This document shows positions 11,991 through 24,202 of a stretch of 64,000 nucleotides of DNA, piece by piece (the stretch's first letter is position 1; every line of letters starts with the position of its first letter). Below the pieces are notes generated by a model. The model saw only the letters and a program-made list of their open reading frames with translations, was not told the origin of the DNA and ran no database searches. The position numbers were made by a program, and so were the translations under genes. The DNA comes from Odontesthes bonariensis (Eukaryota; Chordata; Actinopteri; Atheriniformes; Atherinopsidae), in contig NC_134515.1 of assembly GCF_027942865.1 (NCBI RefSeq), forward strand, positions 32,987,449-33,051,448, read 5' to 3'.

Positions 11991-12704
11991 TGTATAAATC
12001 TTTTCTTTTGGGTGTTTTGAATGAAGTATAAAGGTGAATCATTACAATAGATTATTGCAGCTTTCGGCCCGCATGTATTCTAATTTTATTAGGAAACGTG
12101 TGAATTGCCTAATCCAATTCTCACAAAGTAAAGAAAAAAGACAATAAATTAACAAAATAATAACAACTATAATGCAAAATAATAGCAGTTGGTCATTGCT
12201 TTGATTGCACACATGGTCCAGTCACTAACTTTGATTCCCAGGTTATATAAACAATAAGCACTCTTTTCCAGCACCAATTCATTTAATTTACCCTCCTACA
12301 TCATTAAAATTTACATGCTGGTGTCTTTAAATTAATCATTTTTGGCAGTTTGAGGGTGTGATTTCTCATCATGTGCTACCTGTTTCATCATTTTCGTAAC
12401 AGGTCACCTTATATAAGGCCCTGGACATTTCCTTGATCTATTTACGGTAATCCAAATGACTTCTAACTTAGCTGCTGGGGATTTTAAGAGCCTGAGGCAT
12501 TAGTATTTACTTTTTGGTTATCTAAGAGCAGCTTTGTTTTACATCACTTTAATGATATAATTAACAGAGCTGGAGTCTTGGATAATTCCACTAGCAGGGA
12601 TTAAAGAGTACAAGCAAGTCAGGTGTTATATTGCTGCTTTCTCACTTTCTACACATGATACTGTATACCAGATAGGGTTATGACGGATGAGGTGCTTTAA
12701 GGGG

Positions 12705-12840
12705 AGGCGAGGTGGGGTGTTGCCATTCCATCGAAGGGCTAACACACACAGGGACACTCACACCTACAGTTAATTTAACCATTTAACATACATGTCTTTT
12801 GACTGTAGAAAGTAACTGGAGAAACCAGATATCAGTATTA
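12705..12840. repeat. Fragment of a dispersed fish repeat
   Basis: The segment with GTTGCCATTCCATCGAAGGG, ACACTCACACCTACAG and TTGACTGTAGAAAGTAACTG matches my memory of a repeat scattered through teleost genomes. Its class is not certain. Confidence 0.4.
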
Positions 12841-13029
12841 TCAAGCACAATGATAGAGGGTTGCAGTTTGCAGTGAGCATCTCTGTATACAAAATTATTC
12901 TATTCTATTCTGTGTGATAGCTCAAGCTCAGCCCAAATCGGGCCATGCAACAGGGTAATGATCCTAACCACAGCAGTTAATCTACAATAGAATGGCTGAA
13001 AAAGAAAAGAAACAAGGTGATAAAATGGC

Positions 13030-13160
13030 CTTGTTAAAGCCCAAAGTCCTTATCTTGGATGAAATGTTAGGGGGGAACCTTAGGCGAGCTGTGCATAAAA
13101 AAATGACCACAAACCCTAATGAACTGAGGCAATGTTATAAAGAAGCAAATAACGAGACAG
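13030..13160 (+). pseudogene. Tc1-like transposase C-terminal scrap
   Basis: The frame reads ILDEMLGGNLRRAVHKKMTT followed by NPNELRQCYKE. This resembles the C-terminal part of Tc1 transposases after the catalytic E. No terminal repeats are visible. Confidence 0.55.
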
Positions 13161-13317
13161 AATTCGTCCACAGTGATGTGTGAGACTGATAACGATTACT
13201 TGATGATGCAATGTTGTACTCTATCAATGATGTGACTGTAGAACTTAATTTTGTATGTTATATTACATTGTACTCAAATGCTACATTAACACATACATTT
13301 ACAAATGACATTTGTAT

Positions 13318-16300
13318 ACGCCGGCTCTCTTGCTGCTCTGCCCACTGCAAGAAGCGTCGTAAGCGTCGAGGCAATCGTGGAGGCCTTCGGGTGAAAATCA
13401 GGAGCTGGGCGAGACTTGCCCACTCGCAGTCAGGACTAGGACCCCACCTGTGCCATGCCTTCTCCTTAGGCCGAGATGACATCTTCCTGACTCGGCGTTC
13501 GTGGGATCTGATCTACTCCTGTCATGTCTCTGCTGCTCCACCGAAGTCCTCAGCGCCCGTCATCCCCGCCCGACCGAGGCTATGCATCCGCAGTGGTGGA
13601 GTAAACCCCCGAAACATTCGTTCATTGGACTACTCGCCATGTCATCAAGCCGCAGCTCACTTTGTGGCTAATGCAGCTCTTGTCAACTGCAGGTCGGTGC
13701 TAAATAAGACTTTCATATTGAACGACTTTCTCTGCCGTCATGGCCTGGACTTATTGTTTCTAACGGAGACCTGGATTGTTGCCGGAGTTGGTGAGTCTGC
13801 TGCCTTCGGTGAACTGTGTCCCACAAACTATTCATTTGTTAGTACCCCGAGACGTGTTGGAAGAGGTGGTGGCGTAGCTCTTGTATACAAAAATGCCGTG
13901 AAAATCCGGTCGCTTCCAACAGAGATTTACAGTACCTTCGAACTTCAATGCATGACAGTGGAATCTAAAACGAACTCGCTGGTGTGTGTGTTGATTTATA
14001 GACCTCCTAAACCAGATAAAGATTTTATTTCTGAATTTTCAGGTTTCCTCTCTCATTTTGTGTCATTGCATGACCGGTTACTAGTACTGGGTGATTTTAA
14101 TATTCATGTATGCTGCCCAGATAAGCCAATGGTAAAAGAGTTCTGTGATGCTATGAATGCATTTGGTCTCAGTCAACATATTGATCAAGCCACCCACATA
14201 TTAGGTCATACCCTTGATCTTGTTTTATCTTGGTTTTTCTGTAGACAATATTATGGTTGAGGAAACGTCCTTCTCTGACCATCTACCTGTTTTATTTAAC
14301 TTTGTCATCTCTAACCCTGTGCAGGCGGCTAAAGCAACTGGCCGCTACTCTCGCTGTATAAATTCTCAGTCAATAGCTCAGTTCTCTGACTTTTTTGTCA
14401 AAGAGTCCATTGCTACTACCATGTCCTCAGCCTCTTCTGTCTCATCCAGCCCAGATGATATTGTTGCTCTCTTCCACTCCTCCTGCCTAGCCATTCTGGA
14501 TATGGTAGCTCCTCTTTGTCACAAGCGCCCAAAATTTAGATCTCAAGTCTGGTTAGATGATGCCTCCCGCTCACTCAGTCAGGCCTGTCGGAGAGCTGAA
14601 AGGAAATGGCTAAAAGACCGTCTTACAATCTCCCATGACATTTTTAAATCTACTTTAGCATCCTTCCAGGCAGCTGCCAAAGCAGCCAGAGCTAAATACT
14701 TCTCTGATATTATCAATCAACATGCTAACAGACCCAAAATCCTGTTTCACACTATTAATCAAATCACCAACCCTCCACTCTCACCGGCTCCCTTCACAAA
14801 TGCTGATGCTTGTGAGAAATTTAAGACATTTTTCATTGATAAAATTGAAAACATCAGAGCACTGTTCTCTCCCCCTCCTCTGCCTTCCCCCGCAGTTAAG
14901 GTGTCTTCAGGCCCTTTATTTACTTTTAGTCACTTTGCTGATGTATCGCTGGCAGATCTCAAGGACATAGTCCTCTGTATGAAACCCACATCTTCCCCTG
15001 GTGATGTTGTCCCCTCTTCTATTTTTAAAGATGCTTTTGATGTGCTGGGTCCTTCCATACAGTTAGTTGTCAACTCCTGTTTGACATCTGGCGCTGTCCC
15101 TGCCTGCTTTAAGCATGCAGTGGTCCAACCCCTGCTTAAAAAGCCCAACCTGGATGCAAATTCTTTAAATAATTACCGTCCCATCTCTAAACTTCCTTTC
15201 CTTTCCAAGGTACTGGAGAAAGTAGTGCTGGCCCAGTTGCTTCCCTTCCTGACTGAGCATAACATCCTTGAGCCCTTCCAGTCAGGTTTTAGAACACTCC
15301 ACAGTACTGAATCGGCTCTGCTAAAAGTCACCAATGATCTGTTTCTCACTTTAGATTCAGGTCAAAATGCGATCCTGGTTCTTTTGGACCTCAGTGCAGC
15401 GTTTGATACTGTGGACCACAACACCCTCCTATCCCGTCTTGAGGACTGGGTAGGCATAAAGGGGACAGCATTACTCTGGTTCAGCTCCTACCTCAGACAC
15501 AGAACCTTCTCTGTATCCCTTGGTTGCTCCTCTTCCTCCTCAGCTCCTGTTTCTTATGGGGTCCCGCAAGGCTCCATTTTGGGCCCTTTGCTGTTTTGTT
15601 TATACATGCTCCCCCTTGGCGACATCATCCGGCGTTATGACATCTCTTTTCACTTTTATGCCGATGACACCCAGCTATACCTGCCCCTAAAATCTGACAA
15701 CTCCATTCAGCCTCTTCTGGATTGTCTCCAGGATATTAAGCGCTGGATGAGTAGTAACTTCCTTCAGCTAAATGATGGTAAGACAGAGGTCATCATTTTT
15801 GGCCCTCCTAAAGCTAGGCCCCTGATCGAAGGACAATTAGCCCACCTCTCCCCTTTTGTCAAGCCACATGCCAAAAATCTAGGTGTCACCATTGACTCAG
15901 AGCTCTGTTTTAAAAGGCAGATTAGCTCTGTTATCAAGAGTGGCTTTCATCAGCTGAGAATTATTTCCCATCTCAAACCCTCCCTGTCTCCCAAGGACTT
16001 AGAAACAGTAATTCATGCATTTGTTACATCCCGGTTAGATTATTGCAACTCCCTCTATCTTGGTCTCCCCCAGTCCCAACTTTCTCGTCTGCAATTGGTA
16101 CAGAATGCAGCTGCAAGGCTGCTAACTGGCACCAAAAAATATCAACACATCACCCCTGTACTGGCCTCCTTACACTGGCTCCCCATTAGCTTTAGGATCC
16201 ACTTTAAAGTCCTGCTGATTGTATATAAGGCACTGCATGGGTTGGCTCCCTCATATATCTCAGACCTCCTCCATCCCCTCTCAGCATCCAGGTCCCTTAG

Positions 16301-16746
16301 ATCTGCCGACAAGGGTCTTCTCTCTGTGGCCCGCACCCGCCTCAAGCAAAAAGGCGATAGAGCTTTTGCAGTAGCAGCCCCACGTCTGTGGAATTGTCTT
16401 CCCCCAGATGTTAGACTGTCTCCCTCTGTGACCACCTTTAAATCAAGGCTCAAGACCCACCTATACTCCCTGGCTTTCCCTGCTTCCTAGCTTTCCATCT
16501 CTCTCCTCTCTTTATATTCAAGTGTCTTCTGTTCTGTTGCTATTTATTTGTTAGTGCTGTCTATTTGTCAATTGTATTTCTGTATTTGTCTTTCTTACTC
16601 TCTTTGTGTTTGCTTTTATATTTTGCTTGTTTTGATTTGCTTTTATTTTTCTATTTTTTTAGCCATATCATATGTACAGCACTTTGGTCAGTGGAAACTG
16701 TTTTAAACGTGCTCTATAAATAAAAATTACTTACTTACTTACTTAC
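13318..16746 (+). mobile_element. L2-like LINE, 5'-truncated
   Basis: An endonuclease part is followed by a reverse transcriptase and a 3' tail of TTAC repeats at about 16725-16746. No ORF1 precedes it; the copy begins in the N-terminal region of ORF2, as expected from incomplete reverse transcription. No clear target duplication was found. It differs clearly from the L2 copies at 19-32 kb, so it is a second subfamily. Confidence 0.85.
13328..16490 (+). pseudogene. LINE ORF2 (endonuclease-reverse transcriptase), frameshifted
   Basis: The first frame (to about 14225) has apurinic-endonuclease motifs: NCRSVLNK, LFLTETW, GRGGGVALVYK, LIYRPPKPD, LGDFNIHV. The second frame (14230-16490) continues with FSDHLPVLF, then the reverse transcriptase: [44 protein letters not shown] and the catalytic [12 protein letters not shown] near 15657. 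It ends with a typical L2 C-terminus ([18 protein letters not shown], then WNCLPPDVR). The two halves are joined only by a frameshift near 14226, so the product would be split. The enzyme would nick DNA and prime reverse transcription of the element RNA. Confidence 0.85.
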
Positions 16747-16812
16747 ATTTCAAGGTTGGAGAGTACTGAAATCCAACACAAACTTAAATATGTAATGTGT
16801 TCATTCAAATGT

Positions 16813-17025
16813 TGAATTCAATTCAATTCAAAAATACTTTATTTATCCCAGAGGGAAATTAAATGTTGATGTAACTCAATTAAATCAAGGAGTTATTATA
16901 GATGCTGATGGCTGTGGGCAGGAAAGATTTCCTGTAGCGGTCCGTTTTGCATCCAAACTGAAGAAGCCTTTGACTGAAGAGACTCTGTTTTCCGATAACA
17001 GTCTCATGGAGAGGATGTTCAGGGT
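16813..17025 (-). mobile_element. LINE 3' end, minus strand
   Basis: On the minus strand a C-terminal scrap reads LLQFGCKTDRYRKSFLPTAI then SIYNNSLI and a stop, followed by a 3' UTR ending in AAAGTATTTTTGAATTGAAT repeats. This is the usual layout of a fish LINE tail. The clade is uncertain. Confidence 0.6.
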
Positions 17026-17029
17026 TGTC

Positions 17030-17520
17030 CATAATTCTTAATTAAGTGAGGCAAATGAAAGGTAGAAATGTTTATAGAATAAACAGGTAACAGTAATGTG
17101 GAAGATTCTATAAATAACTGATTACTTGGTAACAGGTGAGTGTGTTATGATTGGATTTAAAAGGAACTTCCACCAAAGACTGTCTTCACAAGCAATATTG
17201 TGTCATGACTCACCATTTCATAAACTCCAAAAGATATTTCTGATTACAAAATTTGCAAATAACTTTGGTCTTTCAAAATATACAGGGCTTAAAATTTTGA
17301 AAAGATTCGAGGATTCTGGGGCCCATTTCAGTACGTAAAAGCCAAGGACATGTGTGACTTTCAAGCCCTGCATGAAAAACTGTCATGCCACCATGATCAG
17401 CATTCGCAGCAATATGGGTTCGGAAGTATTTTGGTAAACCGTATTCACTTAAAGTGTTTGCTGCATCCATGAATGTTACTTGAAACTGTATATTAAGTAT
17501 AAAATGTAATACTATACGAT
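17030..17520. other. No feature recognised
   Basis: Short overlapping frames are seen on both strands without recognisable motifs. Confidence 0.35.
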
Positions 17521-17580
17521 TATTGTTTTGTGTTTAGAATAGAAATAGAAAGCTTTTATTGTCATTGAATGACTTGCATA

Positions 17581-18603
17581 TAGGGGTGCAACGGATCAAA
17601 AATCTCACGGTTCGGATCGTTCCTCGGATCAGTCACGGATCGGATCATTTTTCGGATCAGCAAAAAAAAATAAAAAATAAAAAAAAATAAACAAGACAAA
17701 TAAACATGTTTTGTCTTTTTGTTTATTAACACTTTTAAATTATTAAATTGAAATATATAAAATCAACTTAAAGTGCACAATTAACATCTTCTTTTCAACA
17801 TAATCAAAGAAAAACAACTTAAAGTGCAACATAAAAACACACCGATAGCGTTTGTGATCGCTTTAGCCCGGTGGGATTGTGAAGGAAGGGGCTGCTTAAA
17901 TGCCCCGGTGATGAGCCGCTTTCAGTTTCACTCCTGTCAGTGAAACACCGGGGTGATGTCGCTGCAAATGCGTGGCCATGCTCGATGTGTTTCCACTGTT
18001 GTGTGGCTTTCTTGTGCCACAGTACCTATACACCGTCACGGTTTTATCCACCAACCTCTTTCCTTCTTCATTAAATTTGACAGGGAAGCCAAAATGCTCC
18101 CAAACAGGGGATTTAAATGACGTGCAGCGTTCCCCTGCTCGCCATGACCACGCTGTGTTGCAGGTTAGGGGTTTTCTTAATGTTAGCTATCGCTATGTCA
18201 GCTACGTGCTATGTCTGTGTGGTAACCAGGGCGACAGGTTTGTGTGGCAGCGCGAGTATATGGAAAAAGACAGAGGCAGCAGTTATCGTTACAATAGTCA
18301 CCGAAGTCTAGCCTACTTATATTTTCCATGCCCACTGTTCTACATGTTGTACGCTGAGGACAATAAATCACAAACGAGCCATAGGACTGTTTGCTTATTG
18401 AAGAGGGAGCTGTTGCAGACTTTAACCCAGAGCATGGAAAGTAGCTCTGTCCCTGGAACTAGCAGGAATGGTAACGGCTGTGTGAGGACTGAACATGCAC
18501 ACAATTTTTTTTTTCAGAAATCGATCCGCGGATCATGTGTGTGCCGAACCGAAATAATTGATCCGAACGGATCACGGATCAATGATGATCCGTTGCACCA
18601 CTA
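17581..18603. mobile_element. hAT element with BED zinc finger, non-autonomous
   Basis: Perfect 8-bp duplication CTTGCATA (17573-17580 and 18604-18611). The ends TAGGGGTGCAACGGATC / GATCCGTTGCACCACTA are inverted repeats, with more GGATC-rich repeats inside. On the minus strand, about 17925-18080 reads a BED finger (CGTRKPHNSGNTSSMATHLQ then RHHPGV, with the CxxC partly as YRYCG). The catalytic transposase region is missing. Confidence 0.85.
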
Positions 18604-19033
18604 CTTGCATACAATGAAATTAGGAGCGCTGCTCCGTTTGGTGCCATATATGTACAAAAGAAAAACAGCAATAAAATAAGAAGTTGAATAAAAGTATGTA
18701 CATAATTACACTAGCCAAGTGCACATACAGGTGGAGGGGCAGGGTGATTGCACATAGATTTATTTTGCAGATTTAAAGTCAGTGTGTTCTATGGTGAAGA
18801 ACATTTAGAGTCCTGATGGCTCTGGGGAAGAAACTGTCTCTGAGCTTGTTCGTCCTGGCTTTATGCGACCTGTAGCGCTGGCCTGAGGGCAGCAGGTTAA
18901 AGAAGTGATGACCGGGCTGGGATGAGTCCTTCAAATTGTGCGTCGGCCTGCTAGCGAATCGTGAGCTAGCAATATTGTCCAGGGAGGGTAAAGAGCAACC
19001 AGTGATCCTCTGAGCTGGGTTCATCACTCTGCA

Positions 19034-22000
19034 ATTCAATTCAATTCAATTCAGTTTTATTTATATAGCGCCAAATACAACAAATGTCATCTCAAGACAC
19101 TTAAATAGTATAGTCCAATTCAAGCCAATTGGAGTTCAATTCGTTGTAATCATAATTATTTTCAAAATAATCCAATTCATTCATATAGAGCCAATTCAAA
19201 AACAATTTCCTCGCTAAGGAAACCAACAGATTGCACCGAAACTTGTCTTCAGTCCAATCTCCCGTCCTGAGCGTGCCTGAGGCGACTGTGGAAAGGAACA
19301 ACTCCCTTTTAACAGGAAGAAACCTCTGGCAGAATCAGACTCAGGAAGGGTGGCCTTCGCCTCGACCAGCTGGGGTTTGAGAAGACAAAAAAGAGGGGGG
19401 AAAAAAAACACTGTAACACCATTCAAAGGATATCTGTTGGAACAGGGAAACACGAGTTAATAACCACAATAATGTCACATGTAAATAATATCATTTGAGA
19501 AATTAAACAGGGGAAAAAGAGAGTAAAGTGAGGAAAGGTGTGACAGATGAGGCCCCCCAGCAGTCTAGGCCTATAGCAGCTATAGCAACTATGGGATGTT
19601 TAAGGATCACCTGAGCCATCCCTAAAGCCTGATTTATACTTGGAAACCAGGTCGTCTGCGTGTGTGTCGCAGTTAACGCAGACATGCTCCCCCCCCTACG
19701 CAGACACTACGCAGACACTCTGGTGCACCTCCTCAAAATTGTAACTCACCGCAGACAGTGCCGCAGACATCGCCGCAGGGAGGAGAGAAAGGAGGCCTCT
19801 GATTGGTCAACTCTACATCCGCTCTACACTATGCGTATTTCCGGTTTGCTAACAGGCTGACGCTAACCGTGCTAACCGTGACGATTCTTTCCCTCTCTGC
19901 CAGTTCCAGTAGTAGCAATATTTCTTCTATTTTTAGATCGATCAGCTGCATCTCAATCAAAGTGCGCATTCGTCCAGTCGCCATTGTTGTTGAATGACCT
20001 CCGTAACCGTAACACCCACAATCCTAGTTTGTTCGTGATTGTCCCTCTTGCGTTGTGGCGTGGGATTAACATAGCGCAGACAGCGCTTCAAGGCATAAAT
20101 CAAAAATAACTGCGTCGTGTCTGCGACAAGCTCACTGCGACACACTGCTGCGAAGTATACACGAGCCTTAACTATAAGCTTTATCAAAAAGGAAAGTTTT
20201 AAGCCTAGTTTTAAAAGTGGAAAGGGTGTCTGCTTCCCGGACATTTACTGGCAGCTTATTCCACAAGAGAGGGGCCTGACAACTGAAGGCTCTGCCTCCC
20301 ATTCTACTTTTAGAAACTCTGGGAACCTCAAGTAAACCTGCAGTTTGGGAGCGAAGTGCTCTGTTAGGAAAATATCTTACAATGAGATCTTTAAGATATG
20401 ATGGAGCTCGGTCATTAAGAGCTTTATATGTGAGGAGAAGAATCTTAAATTCCATTCTGAATTTAACAGGGAGCCAACGAAGAGAAGCTAAAACTGGAGA
20501 AATATGATCTCTCCTGTTAGTTCTCATCAGAACTCTGGCTGCAGCAATTTCGATCAACTGAAGGCTTTTCAGAGAATATGTGGGACAGCCCAATAATAAA
20601 GAATTACAGTAGTCCAATCTTGAAGTAACAAATGCATGGACTAGTTTTTCTGCATCACTCTGAGACAGGATGTTCCTGATTTTAACAATATTACGAAGAT
20701 GAAAGAAGGCAGTCCGAGAAACCTGTTTTATATGCGAGTCAAATGATAAATTCTGGTTAAAAATAACTCCAAGGTTGTAGTACAAGAAGCCAAGACAATA
20801 CCATCTAGAGTAACTATATAGCTAGACAATTTGTCCCTAGAGCGCTCAGGTCCAAAGATAACGACTTCAATTTTGTCTGAATTTAGAAGCAGACAGTTCT
20901 GAGTCATCCAGGTCTTTATGTCTTTAAGACATGCTTGTAGTCTGACCAACCTATTGGGTTCATCTGGTTTTATATATAAGTACAGCTGAGTATCATCAGC
21001 ATAGCAATGGAAATTTATGCCATGCTGTCTAATAATGTTACCTAATGGAAGCATTGTGAAGTGACAAGAATCGGTCCAAGCACAGAACCCTGAGGAACTC
21101 CATGACTTACTCTGGTGTGTGAGGAAGATTCTTCATTTACAAGAACAAACTGAAATCTATCAGATAAATATGACTTAAACCAGCCCAATGCAGTTCCTTT
21201 ATCCCAATAACATGTTCAAGTCTCTTTAATAAGATACTGTGATCGACCGTATCAAATGCAGCACTGAGATCCAACAGGACAAGCACAGACACAAATCCGC
21301 TATCAGAGGCTAAGAGGAGATCATTGGTAACTTTCAGCAGTGCAGTTTCTGTGCTATGATGCACTCTGAATCCTGACTGAAACTCTTTAAACAGATTATT
21401 TCTATGTAAATGATCACAAAGTTGAGCTGCAACTATTTTTTCAAGAACTTTAGACATAAAAGGGAGATTGGATATAGGTCTGTAGTTAGCTAACACCAAG
21501 GAGCCAGCCTCTTCTGACGGATTACCTTCCTTTTCAGAGGGGCAACAATGTCCAGTGCTGTACGCATTGAAACTAGAGTGCTGTCAACAAGAGAGTCAAG
21601 TGTTGCTGGAGTAAAATTTAGGTAGTCGTCGTCTGTCATATCTGCACATGGCAGTGAAGAAAAGGATGATGGAATTCATTCTTTAAATCTGGTTACAGCA
21701 TCCTCCGATAGACACCTTCTATATGTAAATTTCTTCTCAGAAACTGTATAGTCAGGTAATGTAAACTCAAAGGTTATCAAAAATGGTCAGAGAAGACAGG
21801 GTTATGAGGGAACACCTTCTAACTCTTCACTCTCAATGCCATAAGTCAGCACAAGATCAAGGGTGTGATTAAGGTAGTGAGTAGGTCTGTGAACACTTTG
21901 AGAAAATCCAATTGAGTCTAATATAGAATTAAAGTTAATATTTAGGCTGTCATTTTCAACATCTACATGAACATTAAAGTCACCCTACAATTACTTTATC

Positions 22001-22297
22001 TGTACTCAGCACTAACTGAGATAAAAACTCTGAGAATTCAGACAAACTCAGAATAAGGACCAGGTGGACGATACACAACAACAAACACAAGAGGTTTCTG
22101 TGATTTCCACTTTTCGTGGGAAAAACTGAGAATCAGCGATTCAAAAGAGCTCAAACTAATCTTGGGTCTGGGACTGATTAGTAACCCTGATCTGAAGATA
22201 GCTGCCACTCCTCCTCCTCTGCCTGTGGTTCGAGGAACGTGAACATTTAAACAGTCAGAGGGAGTTGATTCATTAATGCTAACATGATCCTCCTGCA
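19034..22297 (-). mobile_element. L2 LINE copy, 5'-truncated and internally deleted
   Basis: It is the same family as the 26.8-32.1 kb copy. The 3' tail of GAATT repeats lies at 19034-19055. Reverse transcriptase pieces are at 20172-21499, but about 637 bp (equivalent to 28741-29377 in the other copy) are missing, joining [12 protein letters not shown] directly to the region near WYNSQLRAL. Endonuclease pieces are at 22038-22297. Several frameshifts are present. TGCAG at both junctions with the Rex1-like host is a short target duplication. Confidence 0.85.
19626..20168. mobile_element. Harbinger-like MITE inside the L2 copy
   Basis: Comparison with the sister L2 copy (which reads CCCTAACTATAAGC without a gap) shows a clean insertion. 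It is flanked by TAA (19623-19625 and 20169-20171), with inverted ends AGCCTGATTTATACTT / AAGTATACACGAGCCT. GC-rich CGCAGAC repeats fill the interior. Non-coding. Confidence 0.85.
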
Positions 22298-22445
22298 GAG
22301 CTCTCCTGTGTGCTGCTGTGCACCCAGCATACCAAACTGTGATACAGTACGCCAGGATGCTCTCTACGGAGGCTCTGTAGAAGGACACGAGTAGCTTCTA
22401 CTCCAGGCTGTTTCTCCTGAGCACCCTCAGGAAATGGAGAGACGT

Positions 22446-22880
22446 TGCTTTTTTATTTTTTATTTTATTTTTTTATTTGTTTAGCCTGCGTCACACTGGG
22501 CTGTAAGATGCAGCCTGACTCCATACAGTAGCCTAGGCAGGCTGCATATCACATCAAAAGCATAGATCTGTGCATTAATTATATGAAATAGATAAATGTA
22601 AGTCAGACAAATTTAGTATAAATTCAGATTTGGGCGGGTCATGAGATATTTGCTGAATTCGACAAAGTCTTGAGAACCATTCATTCTACCTCTTCTGTTA
22701 GAGGTAGAATGCAGTGTCAACCAGACACTACAGAGATTTTTTTGTATGAAACAGTAAGCCATTGATGATAAAAATTATAATTAATATTATTTTAATTGAT
22801 GAATAATTAAAGCACAAGTGATCAAGAATGAGAATAAGAGAAGAGTGGAAGAAGAGTATAAGCACTGATTCATATACATA
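22446..22880. other. No feature recognised
   Basis: A T-rich stretch (22448-22482) is followed by A/T-rich DNA. A 14-base self-complementary pair around TCTACCTCTTCTGTTAGAGG (about 22686-22705) is the only structure noticed. Confidence 0.35.
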
Positions 22881-24202
22881 CCACATATTCCCGTAGAAGG
22901 TTATCTGGATCTTTGCCCATGTAGGCACAGACTCCTTTAATGATCCACTCTCGTCCAGCATCTACATCATCACACTGAAAGGACATTTTCTAGATTAGTG
23001 TCTTAATTCAGCTCATGTGCCTTAACTTAACAACATCAATTGGTATAAACGGTCCTAAGGGTGCACAGTATTTGTTTTCTATGATTGTGCCAACCTTGCT
23101 GTGTACTCCATGGTGGAGGAAGATTGAAGGTACCTGTAGGAAGCCTGCATCACTTACATTAGTGATTTGTGCAGTGACTGTTTTGAGCTTTTCCCCTTGG
23201 CTGCCCTCCTCTCCTTTGGAACAGCCTTGTCAGATTGTTAGAGTGGAGGTCTAACTGAGACAGGAACTTGGACTGAAGTGGAACGGTGGTGATTCTCTTG
23301 AATTCAGCGTTGATCTGAAAAAGCAGAGAACTCAGGGATAATGTCACCATCACACATAAAAGCAGAGCAGGACCATCAAGGAGGCAGATGACGCATAGAC
23401 ACATGATGTGCTTGTAAGGGCCAGTTAAGCAATAATAATCCAAGTTAAAAACAGTTAAAAATGAATGATAATAATTTCCTTGTAATTCATATGCTTAGAG
23501 TGTGTTAGTTTAAAATACACAATTAGTAATATGTAAAAGGTTAAAAAAATGTCTATGTTCTAAATCCTTTAATGTGACGTCACTATATAACGTTAACTAT
23601 GGTAATTCACTGTGTGTACCCTAAGTTTCGAGTCAGAATATGGTGGAAGCAACACAGTCTTTTGATCGTGCGTCAGAACTTGTAATTTGCTTTGTAATTA
23701 ACTTCTGCTCTCTTTGCCTTTTTGATGCCAAAGGCTGCGCTGCGTTTTCCAACAGGTTTGTTTTTTTTAAAGTTAACCGTCACTTCCGGGCATCACAGTT
23801 TTCTCAGTTGTGTGCGGTAGTTAGATAGTTTATATTTTAAACTCATCTTCCATCCACCATATCCAGTACTGGACCCCTTCTCAGTTAGACATAGATGTTT
23901 CTTGATGAGACTCTGGACTACTTGTTCCATCTGCTTATCAGTAACATAAACTTTATAATGCACAATTTCCTGCACTAACCCATCAAGGATGGCTGACTTC
24001 AACTTGGTATCTGGAATGAGTACAGTGCCATTTTGAATGTACACTAAATCTGCCTACTGAAGTTTTAATTCTGCATCATAGGAGAACTTAGGTACAAGAA
24101 AAACAGCCGGCCAGGAGGACCGTGAGCTTTTAGACTCATTTGATGACACTATATATCTGTGTCCACAAGTTCACTTGATGTTTGGAGAGGTAGGACTGTA
24201 GA

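Larger units (their letters stand above)
17525..22445 (-). mobile_element. Rex1-like LINE split by later insertions
   Basis: Rex1-like coding pieces lie on the minus strand at 22298-22445 (FYRASVESILAYCITVWYAG, then CTAAHRRALQ) and 18779-19030 (RVMNPAQRITGCSLPSLDNI, then FFPRAIRTLNV). They are consecutive parts of one C-terminus separated by an L2 insertion. The 3' UTR (18612-18778, then 17525-17580) is itself split by a hAT. It was originally about 650 bp long, hence strongly 5'-truncated. Confidence 0.75.

Noticed and set aside
17972-18679. 235-codon plus-strand frame
   Set aside because: Runs through the hAT element antisense to its BED finger and over its terminal repeat.
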